The notes under the pieces are model-generated. The model did no database searches. It saw only the letters and a list, made by a program, of their open reading frames with translations, and had not been told where the DNA came from. A DNA stretch of 52,836 nucleotides from Gnetum montanum (Eukaryota; Streptophyta; Gnetopsida; Gnetales; Gnetaceae), in assembly GCA_015680685.1 (NCBI GenBank), contig MNCI01024072.1, forward strand, positions 1,045,320 to 1,098,155, in the 5' to 3' direction. A program made the position numbers and the translations under genes. Below are positions 47,501 to 52,836 of the stretch, in pieces (positions within the stretch are counted from its first letter, which is position 1; the number at the start of each line of letters is the position of its first letter).

Positions 47501-47549
47501 ATTGCAATCAATGAATATTGTGCCCCGGCTGCAGTTGGCAGAAGCATGA
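25873..47549 (+). CDS. NRPC2: DNA-directed RNA polymerase III subunit 2 (second-largest subunit), 38 exons
   Basis: This encodes the beta-like subunit of RNA polymerase III, the nuclear enzyme that makes tRNA, 5S rRNA and U6. The 38 exons sum to 3,429 nt (1,142 aa), as expected for the family (about 1,130-1,160 aa). Visible signatures: [20 protein letters not shown] near the start, [54 protein letters not shown] (481-493) and [18 protein letters not shown]. Also SGYDIEDA (E757, D758, second metal site), [12 protein letters not shown] (894-905, K896 and K904), and a C-terminal zinc ribbon (C1085, C1088, C1103, C1106). All junctions are GT-AG except intron 2 (GC-AG). No stop or frameshift is present, so it should be functional. 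The family has paralogues (NRPA2, NRPB2, NRPD/E2). Motifs such as GLLGYYN and [11 protein letters not shown] favour Pol III. Confidence 0.97.
26173..26260 (+). other. NRPC2 intron 2, a GC-AG intron
   Basis: The intron is 88 bp, donor AAG|GCATGT and acceptor TGCACAG|GTT. Using the GT four bases further would add AAG GCA T and meet a stop in exon 3. The GC donor gives the conserved FLK-VRGLVKQ junction of the family. Confidence 0.9.
27508..28790 (-). mobile_element. 5'-truncated LINE (L1-like) in NRPC2 intron 4
   Basis: On the minus strand, about 28,755-28,560 reads [18 protein letters not shown], then [18 protein letters not shown] with the YADD catalytic motif at 28,626-28,637. It continues with [26 protein letters not shown] (about 28,440) and [16 protein letters not shown] (about 28,385-28,340). 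Near 27,750-27,680 a zinc-binding CKLCN...[10 protein letters not shown] (CX2C...HX4C, as in the C-terminal zf-RVT of plant L1s) follows. Stops are scattered. The 5' part (ORF1, endonuclease, RT fingers) is missing. A second copy is at 49,946-50,790. Confidence 0.82.
28791..30100 (+). other. Remainder of NRPC2 intron 4
   Basis: AT-rich intron sequence without recognised elements apart from a short (ATTAGG)n run near 29,594-29,615. It ends with acceptor TTGTTACCCAG. Confidence 0.7.
30101..31308 (+). CDS. NRPC2: NRPC2 exons 5-10 (protrusion and lobe start, residues 107-273)
   Basis: Exons: 30101-30173, 30276-30366, 30487-30539, 30672-30736, 31006-31111, 31198-31308. They read [15 protein letters not shown], then [70 protein letters not shown] and [19 protein letters not shown]. 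The VRKGERG segment across exons 5/6 is shorter than what I recall for Arabidopsis. Exon 6 uses donor GG|GTTTAA, which is weak. Confidence 0.95.
31309..31860 (+). other. NRPC2 intron 10, no element seen
   Basis: The intron is 552 bp, GTGATG...TCTCTAG, AT-rich, with nothing recognisable inside. Confidence 0.85.
31861..33191 (+). CDS. NRPC2: NRPC2 exons 11-16 (lobe, residues 274-409)
   Basis: Exons: 31861-31920, 32032-32076, 32319-32369, 32525-32623, 32883-32942, 33099-33191. All lengths are multiples of three and all introns are phase 0. They read [20 protein letters not shown], a basic/Ser-rich linker [72 protein letters not shown] and [12 protein letters not shown]. The linker and exon 16 are the least conserved parts of the protein. 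The frame holds throughout. Confidence 0.94.
33192..34274 (+). other. NRPC2 intron 16, no element seen
   Basis: The intron is 1,083 bp, GTAAAT...GTTGCAG, AT-rich. Short frames within it (for example 33,521-33,709) have no coding character. Confidence 0.8.
34275..34838 (+). CDS. NRPC2: NRPC2 exons 17-19 (fork region, residues 410-519)
   Basis: Exons: 34275-34376, 34475-34585, 34722-34838. They read [20 protein letters not shown], then [55 protein letters not shown] and a Glu-rich [10 protein letters not shown]. The RRxxGPRxLQPSQWG..CP.DTPEGE block is one of the most conserved parts of all multi-subunit polymerases and lines the active centre. All are phase 0. Confidence 0.96.
34839..37645 (+). 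other. NRPC2 intron 19 (2.8 kb)
   Basis: Donor GTATGC, acceptor CTGCTGCAG. It contains a repeat at about 36,765-37,085 that recurs in intron 34. The frame continuing upstream of exon 20 from 37,577 is intronic: the acceptor at 37,645 gives the conserved CYTLGVEDL start. Confidence 0.8.
36765..37085 (-). repeat. Dispersed repeat, copy 1 (intron 19)
   Basis: It shares GGTAAAAATAAAATTTTAT at its left end with 45,838 onward, and a CTTCCAAAGTTCAAAATTCACGTGCT-type right part with 46,066 onward (broken here by changes). On the minus strand both right parts encode a similar HV.FE.WKE segment, suggesting an old coding transposon that I cannot name. Confidence 0.45.
37646..39885 (+). CDS. NRPC2: NRPC2 exons 20-25 (external domains, residues 520-706)
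   Basis: Exons: 37646-37762, 37845-37925, 39204-39308, 39396-39476, 39611-39742, 39841-39885. They read [80 protein letters not shown], then [20 protein letters not shown] and [15 protein letters not shown]. The NEENNALIALYE stretch joins exons 23 and 24. Exon 24 lacks an insertion of about a dozen residues that I recall from Arabidopsis. All are phase 0. Confidence 0.95.
37926..39203 (+). other. NRPC2 intron 21 (1.3 kb) with a 40 bp tandem duplication
   Basis: At 38,580-38,659 a 40 bp unit (CATAT.TAAC.ACCTATTCAG...) is present twice with two differences. Nothing else is recognised. Confidence 0.8.
39886..41141 (+). other. NRPC2 intron 25 (1.3 kb), no element seen
   Basis: AT-rich. Short frames on both strands (40,108-40,374 minus; 40,706-40,906 plus) have no coding character. 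Confidence 0.8.
41142..41972 (+). CDS. NRPC2: NRPC2 exons 26-28 (hybrid-binding domain, residues 707-808)
   Basis: Exons: 41142-41219, 41302-41441, 41885-41972. They read [60 protein letters not shown] and [14 protein letters not shown]. The acidic pair of GYDIEDA (E757, D758) corresponds to the residues that help hold the second catalytic Mg ion in Rpb2. Exon 27 ends after two bases of a Lys codon, which exon 28 completes. Confidence 0.96.
41476..41513. repeat. Perfect 19 bp tandem duplication in NRPC2 intron 27
   Basis: CATAACAAGTTTTATTAAC occurs twice without a gap or change, 35 bp after the exon 27 donor. Confidence 0.95.
41973..42889 (+). other. NRPC2 intron 28 (917 bp), no element seen
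   Basis: AT-rich. A TTTTCAGTATCTTAAT segment appears twice (about 42,043 and 42,163). These are acceptor-like, but no exon is needed here. Confidence 0.75.
42890..44184 (+). CDS. NRPC2: NRPC2 exons 29-34 (hybrid-binding domain, residues 809-1020)
   Basis: Exons: 42890-43014, 43092-43218, 43304-43434, 43709-43834, 43926-43981, 44114-44184. They read [113 protein letters not shown] and [13 protein letters not shown]896 and K904 correspond to active-centre lysines of Rpb2. The introns between exons 29/30, 31/32, 32/33 and 33/34 split codons, and all phases agree. Confidence 0.96.
45047..45150 (+). mobile_element. Short tRNA-like SINE in intron 34
   Basis: An A-box-like GCTTAGTTGGTTAGACC (about 45,067-45,083) and a B-box-like GGTTTGATTCTGG (45,096-45,108) occur at tRNA-like spacing. 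A possible 8 bp target duplication CTATGAAA lies at 45,039-45,046 and 45,151-45,158. Confidence 0.6.
45335..45432 (-). mobile_element. Decayed tRNA-like SINE in intron 34
   Basis: The minus strand begins GAGGTGTTTAGCTTAGTGGCAAGAG, an A box like that of the 24,456 SINE, followed by GGTCATACATTCAC, a decayed B box. No clear target duplication is seen. Confidence 0.55.
45488..45572 (-). mobile_element. SINE-like fragment in intron 34, partly duplicated downstream
   Basis: The minus strand has a B-box-like CAGGTTTGATCCAATAAG (about 45,506-45,523) preceded by a tRNA-like stem region with CTTGTAGTAGGATAATGC. A shortened copy of the block lies at 45,640-45,720. Confidence 0.5.
45815..46110 (-). repeat. 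Dispersed repeat, copy 2 (intron 34)
   Basis: It shares TTTTTGG..TGAACAGGTAAAAATAAAATTTTA with the intron 19 copy, and a right part with CTTCCAAGCTTCAAATATCAC. The minus strand has an open segment with [12 protein letters not shown] and [16 protein letters not shown], better preserved than in copy 1. No family is recognised. Confidence 0.45.
46630..46785 (+). mobile_element. tRNA-like SINE with 11 bp target duplication and A-rich tail in intron 34
   Basis: An A-box-like TGATCAGTTGGTTAGCTTG (about 46,643-46,661) and a B-box-like GGGTTCAAAACC (about 46,697-46,708) are followed by a tail CTTAAAAAAATAA. GGGTATCTTTT flanks it at 46,619-46,629 and 46,786-46,796, a perfect target duplication. It lies 100 bp before exon 35, in the same orientation as the gene. 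Confidence 0.85.
46886..47549 (+). CDS. NRPC2: NRPC2 exons 35-38 (clamp/anchor and zinc ribbon, residues 1021-1142)
   Basis: Exons: 46886-46970, 47053-47156, 47279-47407, 47499-47549. They read [75 protein letters not shown] and [16 protein letters not shown], stop TGA at 47,547-47,549. The zinc ribbon is C1085-X2-C1088-X14-C1103-X2-C1106. GGL.VGEMERD-type sequence before it is the clamp signature of the beta subunit family. Confidence 0.96.
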
Positions 47550-48253
47550 TGGGAAAAGAATTTTAGAGATGAGCTTATTCTTGTGGTTTATAAACAATAC
47601 GAGGGAATCAAAGTCACGAAAAATGTATTCTGATGTTCATTTTCAATGCTTGGATTTATCAAGGATGTGAGCCTCTAGTTAGTCAGTAGTTGATGAGCAA
47701 ATTCTTCCAAATGACTCTTGATTGATTACATCATATTTTCATCCAGGTAGCTTGGAGAGTTTTGAATCTCTCTATCTATCACATGCAGTAATTATAAGGA
47801 CAGTCTGCATGTGTAATATTGTATATAATATTACATTGAATAGTTTTCCTTTAATGGTATAATTATCCATGGTGATTTCACATGATGTTATCAACGTCTT
47901 ATGAATAAAGGTACGAAGAATCCTATAGATCTCTAGCCCATTGAATTTGTTTTGTAATTTAAATTTTTTGCTTTGCATTTAAGACAAGGCCAACATAGTA
48001 TATGTGTCATTTTTCTTATGTTTCATTATTATCTTTGGATTTGATTTTCAAATAACTCAAATTATGAGAAAATCTTGAGAGCATCAAGGGAAGCATTCAT
48101 TTTCTATACATGTTAGGAAAGTAGCTACTGTTTCAATGAAAATGGATTCTAAATCATTTTCATTTAACTGAACATGGACCATATTTTCAGAACTTGATAG
48201 TACAACTTATGAAATTAACATAAATATTGAACATTTGGTACACCGAGTAATTT
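47550..48253 (+). other. 3' UTR and downstream flank of NRPC2
   Basis: No gene is seen. A poly(A) signal candidate AATAAA is at 47,904-47,909, about 355 bp after the stop. The sequence is AT-rich and unremarkable up to the tandem dimer at 48,254. Confidence 0.6.
47904..47909 (+). terminator. Candidate polyadenylation signal AATAAA
   Basis: The first AATAAA downstream of the NRPC2 stop codon. Plant signals are loose, so the true cleavage site may be elsewhere. Confidence 0.35.
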
Positions 48254-48409
48254 GCAATTTGAAAATGTACTGAAAGTATATTGAGATAGGTTGGATTGTC
48301 CCCGTAAGATGTGTAGAAAGCCAATAAGATTGCAATTTGAAAATGAACGGACAAATATTGAGATACGTGAGATCCTCTTGATAGGAGGTGTAAAACGCCA
48401 ATAAAATGA
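48254..48409. repeat. 78 bp tandem dimer
   Basis: Units at 48,254-48,331 and 48,332-48,409 both start GCAATTTGAAAATG, contain TATTGAGATA and end GCCAATAA(A/G). They differ at about a quarter of positions. It generates overlapping minus-strand frames that look repetitive but have no family. Confidence 0.85.
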
Positions 48410-48777
48410 TGAAAGATAACAAAGCATTTGGCTTTAATAGTTGGTTGGTTGAGTGTTTTCAGGCTTTCTTCTATGACTTCGCTTGCTCGATGAGAAGGGG
48501 ATACAGTAAACAAAGTGAACTGTTAGGATATGTGGTTTAATTTGACCATCACTTGGGAACTTTAGATGTGTTTTGAAAGGGTTATATGTTGTAGATCATG
48601 GTAGTTTGGTTGGGTTATGTAATTGTTCTATCATAAATAAAATATTTTCGGTTGGAATTTGAACTTGTTTGAGTATATGTATTTCTAAGAGAAATAACCA
48701 ATGGAATAGTTTGGTAGAATTTAAGTGAGATATAAACATAGGTATTTTGAAATGTTAATCTCCTTTTAATATTAAGA

Positions 48778-49630
48778 TTGTGGGGTTGTGGGGTTTCATT
48801 AGCAGATTTAATTTCTCGAGAATTAAAATTCCTTCCAACTTCTTTTATTGATGTTAAAATTTCTACTTTTTTTATGGATGCAAAATTTGTTGTTAATTCT
48901 CATGATGTAGATCTACTAGCTAACAAGCATAAATTTGTAATGTCTTCCTCTAGTAATGTTGATGCAAATAAGACATTTGATTTTTTATTTTTGATGATGT
49001 ATATGAATTAGTGGATGCTAATTTTACATCATGATATGTGCTCATTCAAATTCTAAGTAACCTACCTTGTAATCCAAGTTTTGCTTTGTAGTTAAATGAT
49101 GTGATGCAAAAAACACAAAGTTCAAGTTATTCATGTTAGGAACTATTTTTGTTTTTTTTCCCTTGTTATTCTAGGTAAAGTTTTGATGGTGTAGTATGCC
49201 CTAAATATAAAGTCATTTTTACATAAGTATGTAGCATTGATCATTCGTAAATAGACACTAGATTTTGATATCCAATTAGAAAAATATTCTATAGTGTCAT
49301 GGTTTGTTAAGTTATTTAATCTTTTGTTGATTTTTTAGTGAGTTGACCAACAAATTGTTCCATGACATATATGGAATATATTTTCACACAATGTGATTTT
49401 TGTGAACATTTTTATTTTTTGGTTGAAATCAATATTCTTAATCATAAGAAGGATAATATTGCAAGTAGGTAGAAGAGTTACTTTCAACCTATTACATATT
49501 ATAATTGTCCCAATTCTTGTAACTTTTGTTATCATGGATGACATTTGTTTAATGTTTGTCCTTTTCTGCATAAGGAAACAAAATGTTGAAGAAGTGAAAA
49601 AATGTGTTAAAAGTCGAGGATAATAAAAAA
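48778..49630 (+). pseudogene. LINE ORF1-like remnant with CCHC zinc knuckle
   Basis: An open stretch at 48,778-49,011 (77 codons) is followed, in another frame, by ...FQPITYYNCPNSCNFCYHG.HLFNVCP. The knuckle C-X2-C-X4-H-X4-C spans 49,518-49,559, with one TGA where Trp would be expected. A knuckle at the end of a basic protein, preceded by HIYGIYFH-like sequence, resembles the gag-like ORF1 of plant L1 elements. Frameshifts and stops make it dead. A gag of an LTR element is an alternative. Confidence 0.5.
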
Positions 49631-49945
49631 CAGTATGAAGCTTAAGATACAAAAATGCAAATTAATATTAATGATAATAATAGTTAAATGATAATAAAGG
49701 AATAAGAGAAGACAAAAGCTTTTGTGAATATTTTTACTTGTACTACACGATAGACCGTAATACAAAATTTTTCTTATTTGTCAAGAATACTATTAACTCA
49801 AAGGTTAAAACTTATGTTAACAAGTGGGCTATAGTTAATGACAAAAACTCTTGATGTACATAAATGATAAGAGGACAATATGCAGCATCATTTCCTATTG
49901 GATCTTCCTTTCCTACAAAAGTTGGTATTTCGTCTATGCTTTTTG

Positions 49946-50790
49946 AAATTGAAATTTTATTACATTCGTAGATGTTATGGATCTATTGGACAATACAAAT
50001 ATACATGCTATGAGTTTTAAAGACATCATTAAAAAATTTATCAAGGGTTCTTGGTAATATTTGGAACAAATCAACAATATTTGTAACAATAATATCTCAT
50101 ATATGTTTTATGTGCTTCAATGCAAGACATTGTAGGAAAATGTGTTATTCATCTTCAATGCTATTTGAATTGCACATTTGACATACATGTTCTTTACAAG
50201 GAAATTTGAGCCATCTCCTTATTTTAAATCTTAGATGATAAGATCTTGTTTGTGCTTTGCTAATTGTGCATCATAAATGATAAGAATTAGTAGCAAATAA
50301 ATAGTTTTACTTTGAATTAAGGGCTATGGTGCTACTATTCAAATAAAAATGTTTTTCTTTTTGCATTTTTTCAAAGTTTTTGAAATACTTCTTATTTTAC
50401 TAAATTATGAATTTTTTAGGATAAGAATAAAGAATGTGCTCTTGAATATTCCATTTATTAAGTCATAGAACTCAATCATTAAGACATCTTTTATCTTGGG
50501 TTTCCATCATCACTTTTCTTGAATTTTTATCTAATGAAGATGTGGAAAAATTATGAGTATAGGCTATAAACTGACAAATAGCTTCAACTTATAGTGACAT
50601 TATCTTTGCTTCAAGAAACATACCATCATATTATGTTTTATCTCTTTATTTTAAATTTATCAAATAGAGAAAAGCTTTTGAATTTCTTCTATTTACTTCC
50701 AATATTTATTTAATAGAGTAGTACCCTGTACAACATATTGATAAAGAATAGCAGGTTGAACAATTGTAACATAGCTTTATAGAACCTCTT
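49946..50790 (-). mobile_element. Second copy of the LINE found in NRPC2 intron 4 (3' part only)
   Basis: It aligns by eye with 27,508-28,310. Shared blocks include GAAATTTTATTA at the left, TGGATCTAT.GGA.A, AAACATCATTAAAAAATT, and CATCTTCAATGCTAT.TG. On the minus strand it encodes CQMCNSNSIEDE.HIFLQC (about 50,185-50,125), the same zinc motif as copy 1. The match ends near AGAATAGCAGGTTGAACAAT at 50,740-50,790, before the RT core, so this copy is more truncated. Confidence 0.78.
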
Positions 50791-51233
50791 GGTATAGTTG
50801 ATGTCTCATTATATAGATGTAAGGATATGTTCGGGGTGTGGTTTAGCTAGTTAGCTTATACTATTAGGATCTTTATAATGATCTTTTCAATGTAGATGTA
50901 TTATTATTATTAAATGTTGGTTGATATCTCACTTATGCCATGATTATACATAGTAATTGTGCAAAATGCATTAGGTAGGAAATAAAAATGGTAGAAATAG
51001 AGGATTTGTGATAAAAGTAGTAGTCTAGTATGTATTTACAATTTCTATTGGGTATGTAGTAGATGCTTGACATTTATGCACTTAAGTTAGATGATCATGT
51101 TTAGTAATGCTTAGTGTTGGATCTGATATATAAATATGTTGTATATGTGATGACATTGTTGAGGGTTCAATTGGATTTTAAATTGAAGTGTAGTTTTAGT
51201 TGTAGACCCCAAGGGCATTATTTAGAATCCTGT
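50791..51233. other. No gene; possible integrase scrap of element F at the right
   Basis: AT-rich sequence. At about 51,200-51,224, TAGACCCCAAGGGCATTATTTAG matches 10,152-10,174 of the element B integrase (minus strand, NDALWVY region) with few changes. It may be the last trace of pol of element F. Confidence 0.4.
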
Positions 51234-51250
51234 TGTCTTGAAATTTTGGA

Positions 51251-51394
51251 GGTGTTGGAACTTGAAATAATTGTAATATAGGTACATCCCAAAATATATA
51301 ATTCAATTAAAACTTTATAACTTAGTATTGCCCACCAAAAATGAACCCATGACTAAGAGTTTCAAATCAAGAGTTTTACCACTAGGCTAACACT
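51251..51394 (-). mobile_element. tRNA-like SINE, second member of the 24,456 family
   Basis: The minus strand starts GTTAGCCTAGTGGTAAAAC (A box), has CATGGGTTCATTTTTGGTGG (B box region) and ends ATTATTTCAAGTTCCAACACC, like the copy at 24,456-24,612. An imperfect target duplication TGTCTTGAAATTTTGGA / TGTCTTAAAATTTGGA lies at 51,234-51,250 and 51,395-51,410. Confidence 0.82.
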
Positions 51395-51410
51395 TGTCTT
51401 AAAATTTGGA

Positions 51411-51756
51411 GTTAGGGAAATGTCAAAATTAAAATGGAGCTTTGTTCATGTTTAAGAATTTGTTAAGAGATTAAGTTTTCTTATCATGCTCCTTAAGTAA
51501 TTTTATAAATTATCTATGGTTAAATTCAAGATTGATGGCACTAAGTAGTCATGTGGCAACACAATGTTGTCTTTCTAGTTCCTCCATTAAAGTTGTTCAT
51601 CTTGGTGAAGAATAAAAGTGTAATCTGGACAGTATGGATCTGAATGCTAGTTGATTGCCTTTAATTATTATGGTACTTTGTTTTGATCCTTAATGGTTCT
51701 ATTACATACTTTGCAAAGCCATTAGGTGGGGAATCTGTCCTACGAGAAGAAGACAT
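51411..51756 (-). pseudogene. Element F: gag N-terminus remnant
   Basis: Start MSSSRRTDSPPNGF at 51,754-51,756 parallels MSSS of elements A and B. The following sequence to about 51,540 matches the region of B at 22,460-22,643 (for example GGCAACACAATGTT against GGCGACAACACAATGTTT, and the GAAGAAGACATTT start). It is broken by stops. Left of 51,530 no gag can be followed. Confidence 0.6.
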
Positions 51757-51863
51757 TTGGTGATTGATAAGTGTGCCTTAAATACAATATTATTATGTTC
51801 ATTTGATAAATTGTTTTAGCTCTAACAATGATTGTTGAATGATTCTATTTAAAACATTAGCAT

Positions 51864-51885
51864 CAATCCCCAACAATAGCGTCCA
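51864..51885 (-). other. Primer binding site of element F
   Basis: The minus strand reads TGGACGCTATTGTTGGGGATTG directly after the LTR. Apart from one extra base it is close to the tRNA-Asp-type site TGGCGCCGTTGCCGGGGA, with transitions only. Confidence 0.55.
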
Positions 51886-52405
51886 TGATGAGCGGTAGAG
51901 TAGACCTTACACCCAACCATATAGATCACATGCATTCATGCACAATCTAGTTGAATTTTGTTCAATGAGACTAGTTTAAATGCCTTATATAGCTAAACGT
52001 TTAATCATGAGTTGCTATCTTTCCAATCACACTTTTATGGGGTTAATTCATACGGTTAGGTAGGATTGAGGTAAATGATTAATATGTTATTATTTAAAAA
52101 ATTAAAATATTAAAAGATTAAAATTCTAAACTAATTAATCTAAGTGAACGAAAGAAATCTAGTCTAGCTTAGGCATGGAGTATCTATTCCCAACTTTCCA
52201 TATTCAACTTGAACATTCATCAACATTATTAGGTTACTAAGTGTCCATTGCTGGGTATACCAAGAGTCCACTGCTGGGATCACCAAATGTTAATGCTTTT
52301 ATGCTTGAAGTTGGTTGTACTCATGTGATTTAATTACGTGAAATTGAAATAAAATAGTTAATTATGTGCATTAAAATTATTATAATAATTAAAATAAAGT
52401 GCAAT
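51886..52405 (-). repeat. 5' LTR of element F, cut by a plus-strand LTR
   Basis: It starts TGATGAGCGGTAGAG with the shared CACCCAACCATA block and has three TGGG.T(A/C)ACCAA-type motifs at 52,228-52,290. It is interrupted at 52,405 by TGATGAGACACG of another LTR, with GCAAT (52,401-52,405) as the presumptive target duplication. Confidence 0.7.
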
Positions 52406-52836
52406 TGATGAGACACGATATTGTGGCCGTCGCGATATCGCGTCGTCCCCTGCAATATCGCGTACGCGATATCGCGGTTCGCCGCCAAATCTATAAATAA
52501 GAGGTGGCACTCCCTTCATTTCCCATCCTAGGCTAGAAGTAGGGAAACTCTGGCAGTTCGATCACTCCAGAGATAGAATATTTTCCATGTGCCCGCAGTA
52601 GGAGTCCCCAAGTGAACAGCTCTATATTCGAGTAGCTTTGTACCTGAACGCAAGTTGTGTACGACAATAAAGATGAGCTTTGTGGATAAACCTTGCAGTC
52701 CATGGAATAGGTTTATTACATGTTATTTCCTACTTGTTATTTATTACCTGCATTAGCGCGGCATGAGTACGACTTGGTTACGAGCATTGACGAATGTGTA
52801 CGGCTAACCAAGGAATCGGCTACTCATCGCGATTAG
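52406..52836 (+). repeat. Plus-strand LTR (element E type), runs off the window
   Basis: It starts TGATGAGACACGATATTG, followed by a GATATCGCG block (52,415-52,482), TATA box TATAAATA (52,492-52,499), then AGTAGGGAAACTCTGGCAGTT... closely matching 749-1,050 of element E. It is either the 5' LTR of a complete element outside the window or a solo LTR. Confidence 0.85.

Noticed and set aside
48187-48513. Overlapping minus-strand frames of about 70-108 codons
   Set aside because: They are produced by the 78 bp tandem dimer and have no recognisable product.
1-52836. Circular molecule suggested by the shared 7 bp at the ends
   Set aside because: Seven bases inside copies of one repeat family is weak evidence. 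A nuclear intron-rich gene and nested retrotransposons point to a linear contig.

Overview
The window is nuclear DNA from a land plant. It holds one complete, intact gene: the second-largest subunit of RNA polymerase III (NRPC2/RPC2), spread over 38 exons on the + strand between 25,873 and 47,549. Joined, the exons make 3,429 nt, or 1,142 codons plus stop, with every phase consistent. Long introns filled with old LINEs and SINEs, and a dense nest of decayed Ty3/Gypsy elements around the gene, suggest a large, repeat-rich genome. A gymnosperm or other early-branching lineage is my guess, at low confidence. There is nothing bacterial or viral-episomal here.

Left part (1-24,400): a nest of LTR retrotransposons, mostly on the minus strand. 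Element B (6,729-23,639, TSD ATCAC/ATCAT) is an almost complete Gypsy element of the Athila/Tat-like (OTA) type, with gag, protease, RT, RNase H and integrase followed by a 2.2 kb 3' region without a recognisable ORF. It sits in the LTR of an older element C. Inside B, exactly in the zinc-binding region of its integrase, lies element A (10,683-17,473, TSD CCAAT/CTAAT). A is a relative of B that has gag and a mutated protease but no RT, RNase H or integrase. Element E (1-1,635, plus strand) and a degraded element D (about 3,700-5,297) flank them. All these LTRs share the ends TGATGA...TCATCA, internal TACCAA motifs and traces of a tRNA-Asp-type primer binding site.

Middle (24,440-47,550): a SINE-rich intergenic stretch, then NRPC2. 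Intron 2 is a GC-AG intron. Intron 4 carries a 5'-truncated LINE with a YADD reverse transcriptase motif. Introns 19 and 34 share a repeat, and intron 34 (2.7 kb) also holds a cluster of tRNA-like SINEs.

Right part (47,550-52,836): a candidate poly(A) signal, a 78 bp tandem dimer, a LINE ORF1 remnant with a CCHC knuckle, a second copy of the intron-4 LINE, another SINE, the 5' end of a Gypsy element (F), and a plus-strand LTR (like E's) that runs off the window.

The most unusual signal is a tandem array of hairpins in the 3' region of element B, with a single copy in A. The stem sequences differ between copies but stay complementary, which suggests a selected structure. Other notable signals are a duplicated polypurine-tract motif bracketing that region and an unstable GATATCGCG array in the LTR U3.
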